A stretch of 64,000 nt of DNA, from the NCBI RefSeq assembly GCF_039852015.1, contig NZ_CP156626.1, positions 1,460,249 through 1,524,248 on the forward strand. Reading direction: 5' to 3'. The notes under the pieces were generated by a model. It was given only the letters and a program-made list of their open reading frames with translations. It had not been told where the DNA came from and searched no databases. Every line of letters starts with the position of its first letter. Positions within the stretch are counted from its first letter, which is position 1. This document shows, piece after piece, positions 1 to 9,260 of this stretch. A program made the position numbers and the translations under genes. Origin of the DNA: Robbsia sp. KACC 23696. GTDB taxonomy: Bacteria; Pseudomonadota; Gammaproteobacteria; Burkholderiales; Burkholderiaceae.

Positions 1-179
1 AACAACGACAAAGCCGCATGATCATGCAGGTACACGATGAACTGGTGCTGGAAGTGCCCGAGGCCGAGTACGACGAAGTGCGGACACAGTTGCCTGCGCT
101 GATGTGCGGCGTCGCCGAATTGAAGGTGCCGCTGGTGGCCGAAGTCGGTGCCGGCGCCAACTGGGAAGAGGCGCACTGA
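1..179 (+). CDS. polA: DNA polymerase I, C-terminal end (partial)
   Basis: Only the last 58 codons are present, read from base 3; the gene enters from the left edge. The peptide contains MQVHDELVLEVP, which is motif C of family A DNA polymerases; its Asp-Glu pair helps hold the catalytic metals. It ends GANWEEAH and then TGA, the usual style of ending for proteobacterial Pol I. DNA polymerase I fills gaps during repair and removes Okazaki primers in the cytoplasm. The gene converges on the sulfurtransferase to its right, with a hairpin between them. The identification is secure, but nothing can be said about the rest of the protein. Confidence 0.93.
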   Translation, partial: QRQSRMIMQVHDELVLEVPEAEYDEVRTQLPALMCGVAELKVPLVAEVGAGANWEEAH

Positions 180-181
180 AG

Positions 182-208
182 AAAAGGGGGGCGGCTAATG
201 CGCCCCCT
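182..208 (-). terminator. Rho-independent terminator of the sulfurtransferase gene
   Basis: Bases 187-193 and 201-207 form a perfect 7-bp G/C stem with a 7-base loop. Read on the minus strand, the stem is followed by TTTT (bases 185-182). It lies just after the minus-strand sulfurtransferase stop and just after the polA stop, so it may also slow plus-strand transcripts, although there is no T-run on that side. Confidence 0.6.
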
Positions 209-215
209 CGAATGC

Positions 216-1109
216 TCAGCGAGGCGAAGGCCCGGTGGCAATCGGGTGGCTGCGGTCCGCCACCCATTCGCTCCACGAGCCGGCATACAGCGCCGCGCCC
301 GGCAGGCCGGCGATTTCCATCGCCAGCAGATTGTGGCAGGCCGTGACACCCGAGCCGCATTGCATGATCGCGCTCTCGGGCGGCGTGTTTTCCAGCACGG
401 CGACAAAGGCGGCGCGCAGGGCGGCAGGGGACTGGAACTGGCCGCGCTCGTCCAGATTGTCCTTGAAGAAGCGATTGCGTGCGCCCGGAATGTGCCCGGC
501 TACCGGGTCCAGCGTTTCATTCTCGCCTCGGTAACGGTCCGGCGCACGCGCGTCGACCACCAGACGCGCATTATCGTCGACGTTGGCTAAGACGGCCGCC
601 GTATCGACCACCGACACCAAGGGCGCACCGGCGACGAAGTCCCCCGCTACGGCCGCCCGTGGCGCGCTGAACTCGACCAGGCCGCCATGTGACTCCCAGG
701 CCGGCATGCCACCATCGAGCAGCGCGACCGCGTCATGGCCGAGCCATCGCAGCAGCCACCACAGGCGGGCGGCGTACATGCCGCCCTGCGCATCGTAGGC
801 GACGACTTGCGTGTCGGCACGCATGCCGAGTTGGGCCAGCGTCGCCGCAAGGGTGTCGCGATCCGGCAGCGGATGGCGACCGCTGCCCGGCGTCTTCGGA
901 CCCGACAGGTCGAAGTCCAGACTGAGATGGCGTGCGCCGGGCAGGTGGCGCTCGGCGAAGGCGCGTGGGCCGGCTTCCGGATCGGAGAGATCCGCGCGGC
1001 AATCGATGATCAATAAGGATGCGGCATCGGCGACGATGCGCGCCGCCAAGTCGGTGGCATCGATCAACGTCGTGTATTTCGGCAGGCTAGGCGTCTGGCT
1101 GGATGTCAT
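216..1109 (-). CDS. sseA: 3-mercaptopyruvate / thiosulfate sulfurtransferase (two-domain rhodanese)
   Basis: A 297-residue protein with two rhodanese domains in tandem. The N-terminal copy is inactive; the C-terminal copy has the active-site loop CGSGVTACH with the persulfide-forming Cys near residue 251. A CG[ST]GVT loop is typical of 3-mercaptopyruvate sulfurtransferases, whereas classical rhodaneses have CRKGVT, so mercaptopyruvate is the likelier sulfur donor. The length fits the family (about 280-300). The ATG is preceded on the minus strand by GGAG at good spacing. There is no signal peptide, so the protein is cytoplasmic. It is transcribed towards polA and ends at a hairpin terminator. 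The donor preference is inferred from the loop only. Confidence 0.88.
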   Translation of the reverse strand: MTSSQTPSLPKYTTLIDATDLAARIVADAASLLIIDCRADLSDPEAGPRAFAERHLPGARHLSLDFDLSGPKTPGSGRHPLPDRDTLAATLAQLGMRADTQVVAYDAQGGMYAARLWWLLRWLGHDAVALLDGGMPAWESHGGLVEFSAPRAAVAGDFVAGAPLVSVVDTAAVLANVDDNARLVVDARAPDRYRGENETLDPVAGHIPGARNRFFKDNLDERGQFQSPAALRAAFVAVLENTPPESAIMQCGSGVTACHNLLAMEIAGLPGAALYAGSWSEWVADRSHPIATGPSPR

Positions 1110-1249
1110 GCGTCATTCTCCAAAGACACGGCATGGCGAAGTCGGCGGCGGGACAGGCGGTACAGGATCCGTCGTCTCGAGAGAGGACGACGAGGCGAAC
1201 CCGGCCGCACTGCGCGCCGCCCTGGCGCAAGCCGCTGCGCCATGCACTG

Positions 1250-2353
1250 TCAGTAAGTCAGGCGGTTGCGCAGGTATTCATGGAAGCAGCGCATGCCGTC
1301 TTCCATCGGACTTTGATACGGTCCTACTTCCGATACGCCCCGATCCATCAAGACCTTGCGCCCCGCATCCATCCGCTCGGCGATTTCATCGTCCTCGCGG
1401 GCGGTTTCCATATAGGCGGCGCGTTCGGCCTCGACGAACTCACGCTCGAACAGCGCGATTTCCTCGGGGTAATAGAACTCGACGATATTGGTCGTGTGTT
1501 GCGGTCCCCGCGGGATCAACGTCGACACGACCAGCACGCCGGGATACCACTCGAGCATCAGATTTGGATACGCGAGCATCCAGATCGCGCCATGCGGCGG
1601 TTCCTTCCCGCCATGGAACGACAGGATGGCATCGTGCCATTTTCGGTACGTCGGCGTGCCCGGCTTCGACAAGCCCTTATGCACGCCGACGGTCTGGACG
1701 CTGTACTCGCGGCCGAATTCCCACGTCAAGTCGTCGCACGAAACGAAGCTGCCGAGCCCCGGATGGAACGGCACGACGTGATAATCCTCCAGGTAGACCT
1801 CGACGAAGGACTTCCAGTTATAGCGACACTCATGGACCTCGACATGGTCGAAGCGATAGCCATCGAAATTGAACTGCCGCATCGGACCGAGGCCGGCGAA
1901 ATCCGCATGGACGTCGCGCCCGTTCGCCTCGAACAGCAGGCCGTTCCAATTGACGAGCGGGGTACTGCCCAGATTCAGGCATGGCGTCTGCGGAAAATGG
2001 GGCGCGCCAAGCAGGGTGCCGTTCAGGTCGTAGGTCCAGCGATGCAACGGGCAGACGATATTCTGCGCGTTGCCGCGACCGTTGAGCATGATGGCCTGAC
2101 GGTGCCGACAGACGTTCGACAGCAGCGCAATCGTGCCATCTTGGTTTCGGACCAGCAGGCGCCCTTCGTTTTCGCCGGGAAGGGCGAAATAATCGCCCGG
2201 TTCCGGGACCATCAGCTCATGACCGATGTAGCGAGGGGCTTTGGCGAACAACGCTTGTTGCTCCCGTGCCAGCAGTGCTTCATCAAAGTACGCCGAGACG
2301 GGGAGTTGCGACGGAACCGCTTTCAGCTCCGGGGTATTACTGAGATTGGACAT
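1250..2353 (-). CDS. Rieske-type aromatic ring-hydroxylating oxygenase, alpha subunit
   Basis: A 367-residue cytoplasmic iron protein. The Rieske 2Fe-2S ligands are visible as CRH (near residues 82-84) and CPLHRW (near 101-106). The mononuclear iron site is EDYHVVPFHP (His near 192 and 197). This is the plan of the oxygenase alpha subunits that hydroxylate aromatic or other rings using electrons from a reductase. No beta subunit, ferredoxin or reductase gene is adjacent, so the substrate and partners are unknown; the choline-monooxygenase-like branch is also possible. I chose the second ATG because GGGAG lies 7 bases upstream of it; an ATG 12 bases earlier (2365) is the alternative. In related genomes a similar gene sits near ispA-dxs, from memory. 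Confidence 0.85.
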   Translation of the reverse strand: MSNLSNTPELKAVPSQLPVSAYFDEALLAREQQALFAKAPRYIGHELMVPEPGDYFALPGENEGRLLVRNQDGTIALLSNVCRHRQAIMLNGRGNAQNIVCPLHRWTYDLNGTLLGAPHFPQTPCLNLGSTPLVNWNGLLFEANGRDVHADFAGLGPMRQFNFDGYRFDHVEVHECRYNWKSFVEVYLEDYHVVPFHPGLGSFVSCDDLTWEFGREYSVQTVGVHKGLSKPGTPTYRKWHDAILSFHGGKEPPHGAIWMLAYPNLMLEWYPGVLVVSTLIPRGPQHTTNIVEFYYPEEIALFEREFVEAERAAYMETAREDDEIAERMDAGRKVLMDRGVSEVGPYQSPMEDGMRCFHEYLRNRLTY

Positions 2354-2872
2354 TCCCACTCCCATAAAACGTGGAAAGCAGCGAACAACCCAACCATCGA
2401 AAATTCGATTTAGGGAACCGGAGATTATAATCGTCGAGAGGGATTCGCGCCAGCACGTTCTATTCTAACGTGTGACATCGGTCTGATATTGATCGACTTT
2501 TATCGATGCGTGGGCAATAGTTGATTCGATTGGGCCGTTGTATCGAGGCACTTTTCCGCAAAAACGACCGCGACGCACTTTGGTGTTGCATCCTTGCCGA
2601 AGCGGGCAACCGCACGGGCGATCCGTGTTTGCCGTAAAATGCCGCATTTATCCCTTACTGCCCGTCAGGAAGCGGCGATTTTCGACCGCGCGGACGGTCT
2701 TCGGCGAAAGGCCAAGGGACGAAACTCACGATACACGGCGGTGCGTGCGGCGCGGCGCCGACGCGGTAGAAAAACAGGCAAAAACAGGCGGATAGCGCCG
2801 CGGGACGAAGCGATGCAAGCCGAAACAGGCATGAGCACTACCGTCGACGCGGCCTGCCGGAGCGACGACGAG
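2354..2872. other. Intergenic stretch between the divergent Rieske and ispA genes
   Basis: About 520 bases without a convincing gene. It holds the Rieske -10 element and a TAAAAT at 2635-2640 that might serve ispA. The frame open into ispA from upstream is Arg-rich and does not look like protein. I looked here for xseB (exodeoxyribonuclease VII small subunit), which often precedes ispA in related genomes, and did not find it in any frame. Confidence 0.6.
2425..2453 (-). promoter_or_regulatory. Possible sigma-70 promoter of the Rieske gene
   Basis: The minus strand carries a perfect TATAAT at 2430-2425 and a weak TGGCGC at 2453-2448 with a 17-base spacer. The predicted start of transcription would be about 65 bases before the ATG. 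Only the -10 element is convincing. Confidence 0.4.
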
Positions 2873-3811
2873 ATGACGCAACAGATGAACGAATCCAGCG
2901 GGGCGCGCGCCGCCCAGTCTTTCAATGACTGGATGAAGGATGTACAGGCACGGACCGAGTCGGCGCTGGACCGCTATCTGCCGGCCGCGACGCAGGCGCC
3001 GGAACGCCTCCACGAAGCAATGCGCTATGCCGCATTGGGCGGCGGTAAGCGCGTGCGGCCGCTGCTGTGCCACGCCGCCGGCGAAGCGTTGGATGCACCG
3101 GTGGCGGCCTTGGATGCGGCCGCCGCAGCGCTCGAAATGATTCACGTCTATTCGCTGGTGCATGACGACCTGCCGTCGATGGACAACGACGCGATGCGTC
3201 GCGGCAAGCCGACCGTGCACGTCCAATATGACGATGCGACCGGTCTGCTGGTGGGCGATGCATTGCAGACGCAAGCGTTCTTGACGCTCTGCGACGAGGC
3301 GATCCCGGCCGCGCGTCGTGCCGGCCTGGTTGCCGAGCTGGCGATGGCGAGCGGCTCGCAAGGCATGGCGGGCGGTCAGGCAATCGATCTGGCATCGGTC
3401 GGCTTGAAGCTGACGCGCGAGCAGCTGGAAAATATGCATCGCTTGAAGACCGGAGCGCTGTTGCGCGCGGCGGTCCGCTTGGGTGCGATGTGCGGTGCGT
3501 CCGATGCCGACGCGACGGCCAGCCATGCGGCATTGGCGTCCCTCGATGTGTATGCGAGTGCGATCGGCCTGGCGTTTCAGGTCGTCGACGATATCCTCGA
3601 CGTGACAGCCGATTCCGCCACGTTGGGCAAGACGGCCGGAAAGGATGCCGCCGCCGACAAGCCGACCTATGTCTCGCTGCTGGGCCTCGACGCCTCGCGG
3701 GCGTTGGCGCGGCAGCTGCAGGCGGAGGCGAATCAGGCCTTGCTGCCTTTCGGCGCGCGCGCGCAGCGTTTGTCTGAACTGGCCGAATTAGTGGTTCAGC
3801 GCGCATACTAG
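2873..3811 (+). CDS. ispA: Farnesyl diphosphate synthase (geranyltranstransferase)
   Basis: A 312-residue trans-prenyltransferase that condenses isopentenyl diphosphate with dimethylallyl and geranyl diphosphates to make farnesyl diphosphate in the cytosol. The first Asp-rich motif is DDLPSMDND (starting near residue 98); the second is QVVDDILD (Asp 239-240). GGGKRVRP near residue 56 is the usual substrate-binding segment. The family is about 295-310 residues, so the start must lie at one of the clustered ATGs at 2813, 2831, 2873 or 2885. I prefer 2873, which has a GACGAG purine run just before it, but the choice is uncertain. The gene is followed 145 bases later by dxs, which supplies the same pathway. 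Confidence 0.93.
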   Translation: MTQQMNESSGARAAQSFNDWMKDVQARTESALDRYLPAATQAPERLHEAMRYAALGGGKRVRPLLCHAAGEALDAPVAALDAAAAALEMIHVYSLVHDDLPSMDNDAMRRGKPTVHVQYDDATGLLVGDALQTQAFLTLCDEAIPAARRAGLVAELAMASGSQGMAGGQAIDLASVGLKLTREQLENMHRLKTGALLRAAVRLGAMCGASDADATASHAALASLDVYASAIGLAFQVVDDILDVTADSATLGKTAGKDAAADKPTYVSLLGLDASRALARQLQAEANQALLPFGARAQRLSELAELVVQRAY

Positions 3812-3956
3812 GCGCTTTCCGCTACGGCGAATTGCCGTTGCTGCACTGCGGCAACGGGCGAATTGCGGCGTCCTGCCAAGCACTTAGGCAGTGATATCGC
3901 ATAGCGGGTCCCTTGCTTCACAGCCGCCGAGAGGGCGGCGCCAAACGAAAACTGTC

Positions 3957-5909
3957 ATGTACGACTTGCTGAAAACCATCGACGACCCGGCTGCATTGCG
4001 CCAACTGGATGTGAGCGCGCTGCGTCCACTCGCCGACGAATTACGCGAATACGTGTTGCAAAGCGTGTCGCAGACCGGCGGGCATCTGTCGTCGAATCTC
4101 GGTACGGTCGAGCTGACCATCGCCTTGCACTATGTGTTCAATACGCCCGACGATCGCATCGTCTGGGACGTGGGTCACCAGACTTATCCGCACAAGATTC
4201 TGACGGGCCGTCGCGACGCGATGCCGACGTTGCGGCAGTTCGGCGGCATTTCCGGTTTCCCGAAGCGCGACGAGTCGCCGTACGACACGTTCGGCACCGC
4301 GCACTCGAGCACGTCGATTTCGGCGGCGATCGGGATGGCGACCGCGGCGCGCATCAAAGGCGAAGATCGGACCGCGATCGCCGTGATCGGCGATGGCGCG
4401 ATGACGGCCGGCATGGCGTTCGAAGCGTTGAACAACGGCGGCGTGTCGGACGACCTGCCGCTGCTGGTCATCCTGAACGACAACGACATGTCGATCTCGC
4501 CGCCGGTGGGGGCGCTGAACCGCTATCTCGCCCGTCTGATGTCCGGGCAGTTCTACGCGGCCGCGCGCAAGGGCGTCGAGCGCGTGTTGCGCGTGGCGCC
4601 GCCGGTGTTGGAATTGGCACGTCGCTTCGAAGAGCATGCGAAGGGCATGGTCGGTCCGGCGACGATGTTCGAGGAATTCGGCTTCAACTATATCGGGCCC
4701 ATCGACGGCCACGATCTGGATTCGCTGATCCCCACGTTGCAGAACATCAAGGCCTTGAAGGGGCCGCAGTTCCTGCACGTGGTGACGAAGAAGGGTCAGG
4801 GCTACAAGCTGGCCGAGGCCGATCCGGTGCTGTACCACGGCCCGGGCAAGTTCAATCCGGCCGAAGGGATCAAGCCTGCGCCGGCCGGCAAGAAGACCTA
4901 TACGCAGGTCTTCGGCGAATGGCTGTGCGACATGGCCGAGCTGGACCAGCGCATCGTCGGCATCACGCCGGCCATGCGGGAAGGCTCGGGCATGGTCGAA
5001 TTCGAGCGTCGTTTCCCGGAACGGTATTTCGATGTCGGCATCGCCGAGCAGCACGCGGTGACGTTCGCCGGCGGGATTGCGACGGAAGGCATGATTCCGG
5101 TCGTCGCGATCTACTCGACCTTCCTGCAACGCGGCTATGACCAGTTGATTCACGATATCGCCCTGCAGAATCTGCCGGTGGTGTTCGCGATCGACCGCGC
5201 GGGCCTGGTGGGCGCCGACGGTGCAACGCATGCGGGCGCCTACGATATCGCCTTCATGCGCTGCATTCCGAACATGGCCGTCATGGCGCCGGCGGACGAG
5301 GACGAATGTCGTCAGATGCTCTACACGGCGACGCAAATGGGCACGCCGGCCGCCGTGCGTTATGCACGCGGTGCCGGCGCCGGTGTGGCGACGGTCAAGC
5401 AGATGACTGGCGTACCGGTAGGCAAGGGTCAGGTGCGTCGCGAGTCGACGTTGCCGCAACGGGGCGCGAACGGCAAGGCCGGGCAGGCGCCGAAGATCGC
5501 GATCCTGGCATTCGGCACGATGGTGGCGCCGAGTATCGTGGCAGGCGAGGCGATCGATGCGACCGTCGTCAATATGCGTTTCGTAAAGCCGATCGACGGC
5601 GAATTGCTGACCTCGCTGGCGGCCACGCACGACGCCATCGTGACGGTGGAAGAGGGCTGCCTGATGGGCGGCGCCGGTTCGGCTTGCCTCGAGTACCTGG
5701 CGTCGATCGGCGCGGCGTTGCCGGTGCTGCAACTTGGTCTGCCGGACAAGTTCATCGACCATGGCGATCCGGCCAAGCTGCTGTCCCTGTGCGGACTCGA
5801 CGCGGCCGGTATCACGGCATCGATCAAGACGCGCTTTCTCGACGCGGCAGTGACGACCGATGGCGCGGCGACGGCACAGCAGGGCAACAAGGCCAAGCTG
5901 GTCGCCTGA
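3957..5909 (+). CDS. dxs: 1-deoxy-D-xylulose-5-phosphate synthase
   Basis: A 650-residue thiamine-diphosphate enzyme. It condenses pyruvate and glyceraldehyde 3-phosphate, the first step of the MEP route to isopentenyl diphosphate (and a precursor step for thiamine and pyridoxal). The start [11 protein letters not shown] matches the family N-terminus. The ThDP motif [16 protein letters not shown] lies near residue 145, followed by [15 protein letters not shown], and the C-terminal transketolase domain is complete. It is co-oriented with ispA. A G/C hairpin (3923-3928 with 3934-3939) sits about 20 bases before the ATG and could affect initiation; no obvious Shine-Dalgarno is present. Length is slightly above the usual 620-640, from a few extra residues at the C-terminus. 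Confidence 0.96.
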   Translation: MYDLLKTIDDPAALRQLDVSALRPLADELREYVLQSVSQTGGHLSSNLGTVELTIALHYVFNTPDDRIVWDVGHQTYPHKILTGRRDAMPTLRQFGGISGFPKRDESPYDTFGTAHSSTSISAAIGMATAARIKGEDRTAIAVIGDGAMTAGMAFEALNNGGVSDDLPLLVILNDNDMSISPPVGALNRYLARLMSGQFYAAARKGVERVLRVAPPVLELARRFEEHAKGMVGPATMFEEFGFNYIGPIDGHDLDSLIPTLQNIKALKGPQFLHVVTKKGQGYKLAEADPVLYHGPGKFNPAEGIKPAPAGKKTYTQVFGEWLCDMAELDQRIVGITPAMREGSGMVEFERRFPERYFDVGIAEQHAVTFAGGIATEGMIPVVAIYSTFLQRGYDQLIHDIALQNLPVVFAIDRAGLVGADGATHAGAYDIAFMRCIPNMAVMAPADEDECRQMLYTATQMGTPAAVRYARGAGAGVATVKQMTGVPVGKGQVRRESTLPQRGANGKAGQAPKIAILAFGTMVAPSIVAGEAIDATVVNMRFVKPIDGELLTSLAATHDAIVTVEEGCLMGGAGSACLEYLASIGAALPVLQLGLPDKFIDHGDPAKLLSLCGLDAAGITASIKTRFLDAAVTTDGAATAQQGNKAKLVA

Positions 5910-5957
5910 TAAGGTGTTGCGTTCGTCGCGTTCGCTTTCAGGGTGGACGCGACGGCG

Positions 5958-5997
5958 AAAAAAAGAGCGGGATCCTTTACGGGATTCCGCTCTTTTT
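5958..5997. terminator. Bidirectional terminator between dxs and tsaD
   Basis: A long inverted repeat: an A-run and GAGCGGGATCC at the left, GGATTCCGCTC and a T-run at the right, with one G-T wobble and a short TTTAC loop. A-run before and T-run after make it functional in both directions between these converging genes. Confidence 0.9.
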
Positions 5998-6016
5998 CAT
6001 TCCGGCGCGATGCTCG

Positions 6017-7156
6017 TCAAGGCTGCGGCGAGACGCGCTTCTCTTCGCGCTCCTGCCCCAGTTCCCAGCGTGGACTGACGGAGAAGCGATAGTCGTACGC
6101 CGCCTGGTGCGGCCAGCGTGCGAGGCGCAGTGCGCCCGCGAGCGCAATCATCGCGCCGTTGTCGGTGCACAACGCCAATTCCGGATAGTGGACGGTGAAG
6201 CCGCGACGTTGCGTCGCGGTGTTTAGCGCTTCCCGCAGTTGCCGGTTCGCGCCGACGCCGCCGGCCACCACCAGCCGCTTCATACCGGTGCGCTTCAGCG
6301 CGGCGATCGATTTCGCGACCAGCACGTCCACGGCCGCATCGACAAACCCGCGCGCGATGTCGGCGCGCGCCTGTGCGTGCGGGTCGTCGCCGTCGGTCGG
6401 CGCCGCGCTTTCGACATTACCGCGATGATCGATCGCGCCGATGCGCTGCTTTACCTGCGTCAGCACCGCCGTCTTCAAGCCGCTGAAGCTGAAATCCAGG
6501 TCGCCCGAATGCAGCATCGGGCGGGGCAGCACGACCACGCCCGGCGTCCCCTGCATCGCAAGGGCGGACACCGCGGGGCCGCCCGGATAGCCGAGGCCGA
6601 GCAATTTCGCGGTCTTGTCGAATGCTTCCCCGGCGGCGTCGTCGAGCGTTTCGCCGAGAATCTCGTATTCGCCGACGCCCCGTACGCTCATCAACTGCGT
6701 ATGGCCGCCCGAGACCAGCAAGGCGATAAAGGGGAAGGCGGGGGGCGTTTCAGCCAGCAGCGGCGAGAGCAGATGCCCTTCCAGGTGGTGGATGCCGATG
6801 ACCGGCTTGCGCCAGGCGAACCCCAGCCCGTTGGCGACACTGGCACCCACCAGCAGCGCACCGGCCAGGCCGGGGCCGGCCGTGTAGGCGATCGCATCGA
6901 TCTCGGCACTCGTCACGCCGGCGTCGCGCAGCACCGTCTCCAGCAAGGGCAGCGCGCGCCGGATGTGGTCGCGAGAGGCGAGTTCCGGCACGACACCGCC
7001 ATATTCGCGGTGCATGTCGATCTGCGAGTGCAGCGCATGGGCAAGCAGGCCGGCGCGCATATCGGGCAGCGGTGCGGTTGTCGTAGCGGCGTCCGGATGA
7101 CGGTACAGCGCGACACCGGTTTCGTCGCAGGAACTTTCTATGCCAAGGACTAACAT
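6017..7156 (-). CDS. tsaD: tRNA N6-adenosine threonylcarbamoyltransferase
   Basis: A 379-residue protein that, with TsaB/TsaE, transfers threonylcarbamoyl onto A37 of ANN-decoding tRNAs. It starts [18 protein letters not shown], the standard Kae1/TsaD N-terminus. The metal ligands are in HHLEGH near residues 123-128, followed by SGGHTQL, and near the C-terminus come [11 protein letters not shown] and the CTDNGAMIA segment. It is a little longer than E. coli TsaD (337), with hydrophilic insertions near residues 20-30 and 240-255. The start was set at the family N-terminus rather than at an in-frame ATG 57 bases upstream. It converges on dxs and diverges from the flavoprotein gene, leaving a 97-base shared upstream region. 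Confidence 0.96.
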   Translation of the reverse strand: MLVLGIESSCDETGVALYRHPDAATTTAPLPDMRAGLLAHALHSQIDMHREYGGVVPELASRDHIRRALPLLETVLRDAGVTSAEIDAIAYTAGPGLAGALLVGASVANGLGFAWRKPVIGIHHLEGHLLSPLLAETPPAFPFIALLVSGGHTQLMSVRGVGEYEILGETLDDAAGEAFDKTAKLLGLGYPGGPAVSALAMQGTPGVVVLPRPMLHSGDLDFSFSGLKTAVLTQVKQRIGAIDHRGNVESAAPTDGDDPHAQARADIARGFVDAAVDVLVAKSIAALKRTGMKRLVVAGGVGANRQLREALNTATQRRGFTVHYPELALCTDNGAMIALAGALRLARWPHQAAYDYRFSVSPRWELGQEREEKRVSPQP

Positions 7157-7241
7157 GGGGGAAACCTGGCGCGAGGCCAGTGCAAAAACGAATCGGACAG
7201 CGGGGAGGGGCAAAGCGCCGCCAGTATAGCAGCGGGGCGGC

Positions 7242-7247
7242 TACAAT
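7242..7247 (+). promoter_or_regulatory. -10 element TACAAT just before the flavoprotein ATG
   Basis: TACAAT ends 6 bases before the ATG at 7254, so transcription would begin at about the start codon and the mRNA would be leaderless. No good -35 is visible. On the opposite strand TATACT (7228-7223) could serve tsaD. Confidence 0.35.
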
Positions 7248-7253
7248 CCGTCC

Positions 7254-8675
7254 ATGGAATATTTTGATATCGCCGTGATCGGCGCCGGCGCGGCCGGCAT
7301 GATGAGCGCTGCCGTTGCCGGCCAGCAAGGCCGGCGGGTGGTGTTGCTCGACCATGCCGACCGCATCGGGGAAAAGATCCGGATCTCCGGGGGCGGGCGC
7401 TGCAATTTCACGAACCGCGATGCCGCGCCGGCGAATTACCTGTCGCGCAACCCGCATTTCGCGCGTTCCGCCCTGAGCCGCTATACCCCGACGGACTTCC
7501 TGGCGCTGCTGCGTCGCCACCATGTGAAGTGGCACGAAAAACATCGCGGCCAGCTTTTCTGCGATCACAGCAGCCAGGAAATCATCGATGTCCTGCTGGC
7601 GGAATGCGCCAATGGTCGCGTGTCGGTCCGTCATCCGGTACGGATCGCCGCCGTGCGCCGCCTCGATGCGGCGCTGCCGACCGATGCCGTGCCCGACGGC
7701 GTCGCCGCGCCCCGCTTCGTCATCGTCACCGATGCCGGCGACATCGCGGCCCATGCGGTGGTGATCGCGACGGGCGGTCTGTCGATTCCGAAGATCGGCG
7801 CGACCGGATTCGCGTTCGACCTCGCGGCGCAGTGGGGCTTGCCGGTAGTGACGACCGAGCCGGCCCTGGTGCCGTTGACGTTCGCCGCCACGCAGTGGGC
7901 GCCATTTGCCGCCTTGTCCGGCCTGTCGCTCGAAGTGGGGATCACGGTCGTCGGAGGTGAGGGGGGCAATGGTGCCGGGAATGGCGTCGGTGCGAGCGTG
8001 TCGGGCGGCGCCCGCAAAGGCAAGCGGGGCGCCGCGGATGCGCCGCCGCGTTTCCTCGAGGATCTGTTGCTGACGCATCGCGGCTTATCGGGACCGGGCG
8101 TGCTGCAGGCTTCCAGTTACTGGCGTGCGCCGGCGGCATTGTCGATCGATCTCCTTCCGGGTGTCGATGCCGCCGAGGCGCTGCTGGCGCAGAAATCCGG
8201 CTCGCGTCGGCAGCTGGCCACCGTCTTGGCGGAATGGTTGCCGACGCGGCTTGCCGAAGCCTGGGTCGACGATTGGCGTGGCCAGTCACGCGCCGGTGAG
8301 TCTGGGTCGGTGACTGGTGCGCGCGCCGAAGCGGCATGCGAGCAGGCCGCGGGTCTCGCCGCCGATGCGCGCCTTGCCGATATCGCCGACCGGGCGCTGC
8401 GTGACCTGGGACGTCGTCTCAACGATTGGCGCGTGCTCCCGGCCGGTACAGAAGGATGGCGCAAGGCGGAGGTGACGCGCGGCGGTGTCGACACTGGCGT
8501 GCTGTCTTCGGCATCGATGGAAGTCAAGGCGATACCGGGGGCGTATTTTATCGGCGAGGCCGTCGACGTGACCGGCTGGCTGGGGGGCTATAACTTTCAG
8601 TGGGCGTGGGCGTCGGGGGTGGCCGCGGGTCAGGCGGCGGCGGAAAGCGCTGCCGTGGCGGCGGGCCTCGTGTGA
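7254..8675 (+). CDS. HI0933/YhiN-family FAD-dependent flavoprotein
   Basis: A 473-residue cytoplasmic flavoprotein of unproven function; members are often labelled aminoacetone oxidase family or NAD(P)/FAD-dependent oxidoreductase. The N-terminus has the dinucleotide-binding motif GAGAAGMMSA, then EKIRISGGGRCNFTN, which is diagnostic for the family. The C-terminus has GVDTGVLSSASMEVK and GEAVDVTGWLGGYNFQWAW, also diagnostic. Two hydrophilic Gly/Ala/Arg-rich insertions (about residues 235-265 and 340-370) make it longer than the usual 390-420. No Shine-Dalgarno is seen, which fits the -10 element only a few bases upstream of the ATG. It is followed 88 bases later by yqeY. Confidence 0.9.
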   Translation: MEYFDIAVIGAGAAGMMSAAVAGQQGRRVVLLDHADRIGEKIRISGGGRCNFTNRDAAPANYLSRNPHFARSALSRYTPTDFLALLRRHHVKWHEKHRGQLFCDHSSQEIIDVLLAECANGRVSVRHPVRIAAVRRLDAALPTDAVPDGVAAPRFVIVTDAGDIAAHAVVIATGGLSIPKIGATGFAFDLAAQWGLPVVTTEPALVPLTFAATQWAPFAALSGLSLEVGITVVGGEGGNGAGNGVGASVSGGARKGKRGAADAPPRFLEDLLLTHRGLSGPGVLQASSYWRAPAALSIDLLPGVDAAEALLAQKSGSRRQLATVLAEWLPTRLAEAWVDDWRGQSRAGESGSVTGARAEAACEQAAGLAADARLADIADRALRDLGRRLNDWRVLPAGTEGWRKAEVTRGGVDTGVLSSASMEVKAIPGAYFIGEAVDVTGWLGGYNFQWAWASGVAAGQAAAESAAVAAGLV

Positions 8676-8763
8676 TAACATAACGCGGCCCGATACCGCG
8701 CGATTGGCGTGGATCGGGCTTCCCTGTTGGATGTCGGATTTCAGTTTGCAAGGTGGATGCGCG

Positions 8764-9210
8764 ATGAGCTTGAAGGATCAGATCACGGATGACATGAAAG
8801 CGGCGATGCGCGCGCGCGAGACGGAGCGTCTGGGTACGATCCGTTTGCTGCTGGCGGCCATCAAGCAACGTGAAGTCGATGAGCGCATCACGCTCGATGA
8901 CGCGGCCGTTACCGCCGTGGTCGAGAAGCTGATCAAGCAGCGCCGCGATTCGATCGAGCAATACACGAATGCCGGCCGCACGGATCTGGCCGAAGTCGAG
9001 CAGGCCGAGACGGTCATCCTCGAAGCCTATATGCCGGCGCAACTCGACGATGCCGCGATCGATGCGGAAGTGGCTGCCGCCATTGCCGCGTCGGGCGCTG
9101 CCGGTCCGCAGGATATGGGCAAGGTCATGGGCCGTCTGAAGCCGGCGCTCGCCGGTCGCGCGGACATGACGAAGGTCTCCGCACGGGTCAAGGCCGCTCT
9201 GGCAAGTTGA
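8764..9210 (+). CDS. GatB/YqeY domain protein
   Basis: A 148-residue helical protein that starts MSLKDQITDDMKAAMRARE and contains RLGTIRLLLAAIKQ and the C-terminal DMGKVMGRLKP, the YqeY pattern. It resembles the tail domain of GatB, the amidotransferase subunit that recognises tRNA, but stand-alone YqeY has no established reaction. The start was set at the family N-terminus; an open frame continues 60 bases upstream but is not conserved-looking. In relatives yqeY lies between rpsU and dnaG. Here dnaG follows after 50 bases, but no rpsU is found upstream. Confidence 0.92.
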   Translation: MSLKDQITDDMKAAMRARETERLGTIRLLLAAIKQREVDERITLDDAAVTAVVEKLIKQRRDSIEQYTNAGRTDLAEVEQAETVILEAYMPAQLDDAAIDAEVAAAIAASGAAGPQDMGKVMGRLKPALAGRADMTKVSARVKAALAS

Positions 9211-9260
9211 TCCGGCTGGAAGGGTTCACTTTTTCCTGGCCCGGTGCCATTGGTTGAGAC

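Noticed and set aside
3890-3956. Possible thiamine riboswitch before dxs
   Set aside because: dxs uses thiamine diphosphate, but the leader has only a simple 6-bp hairpin and none of the conserved CUGAGA-type core of the TPP element.
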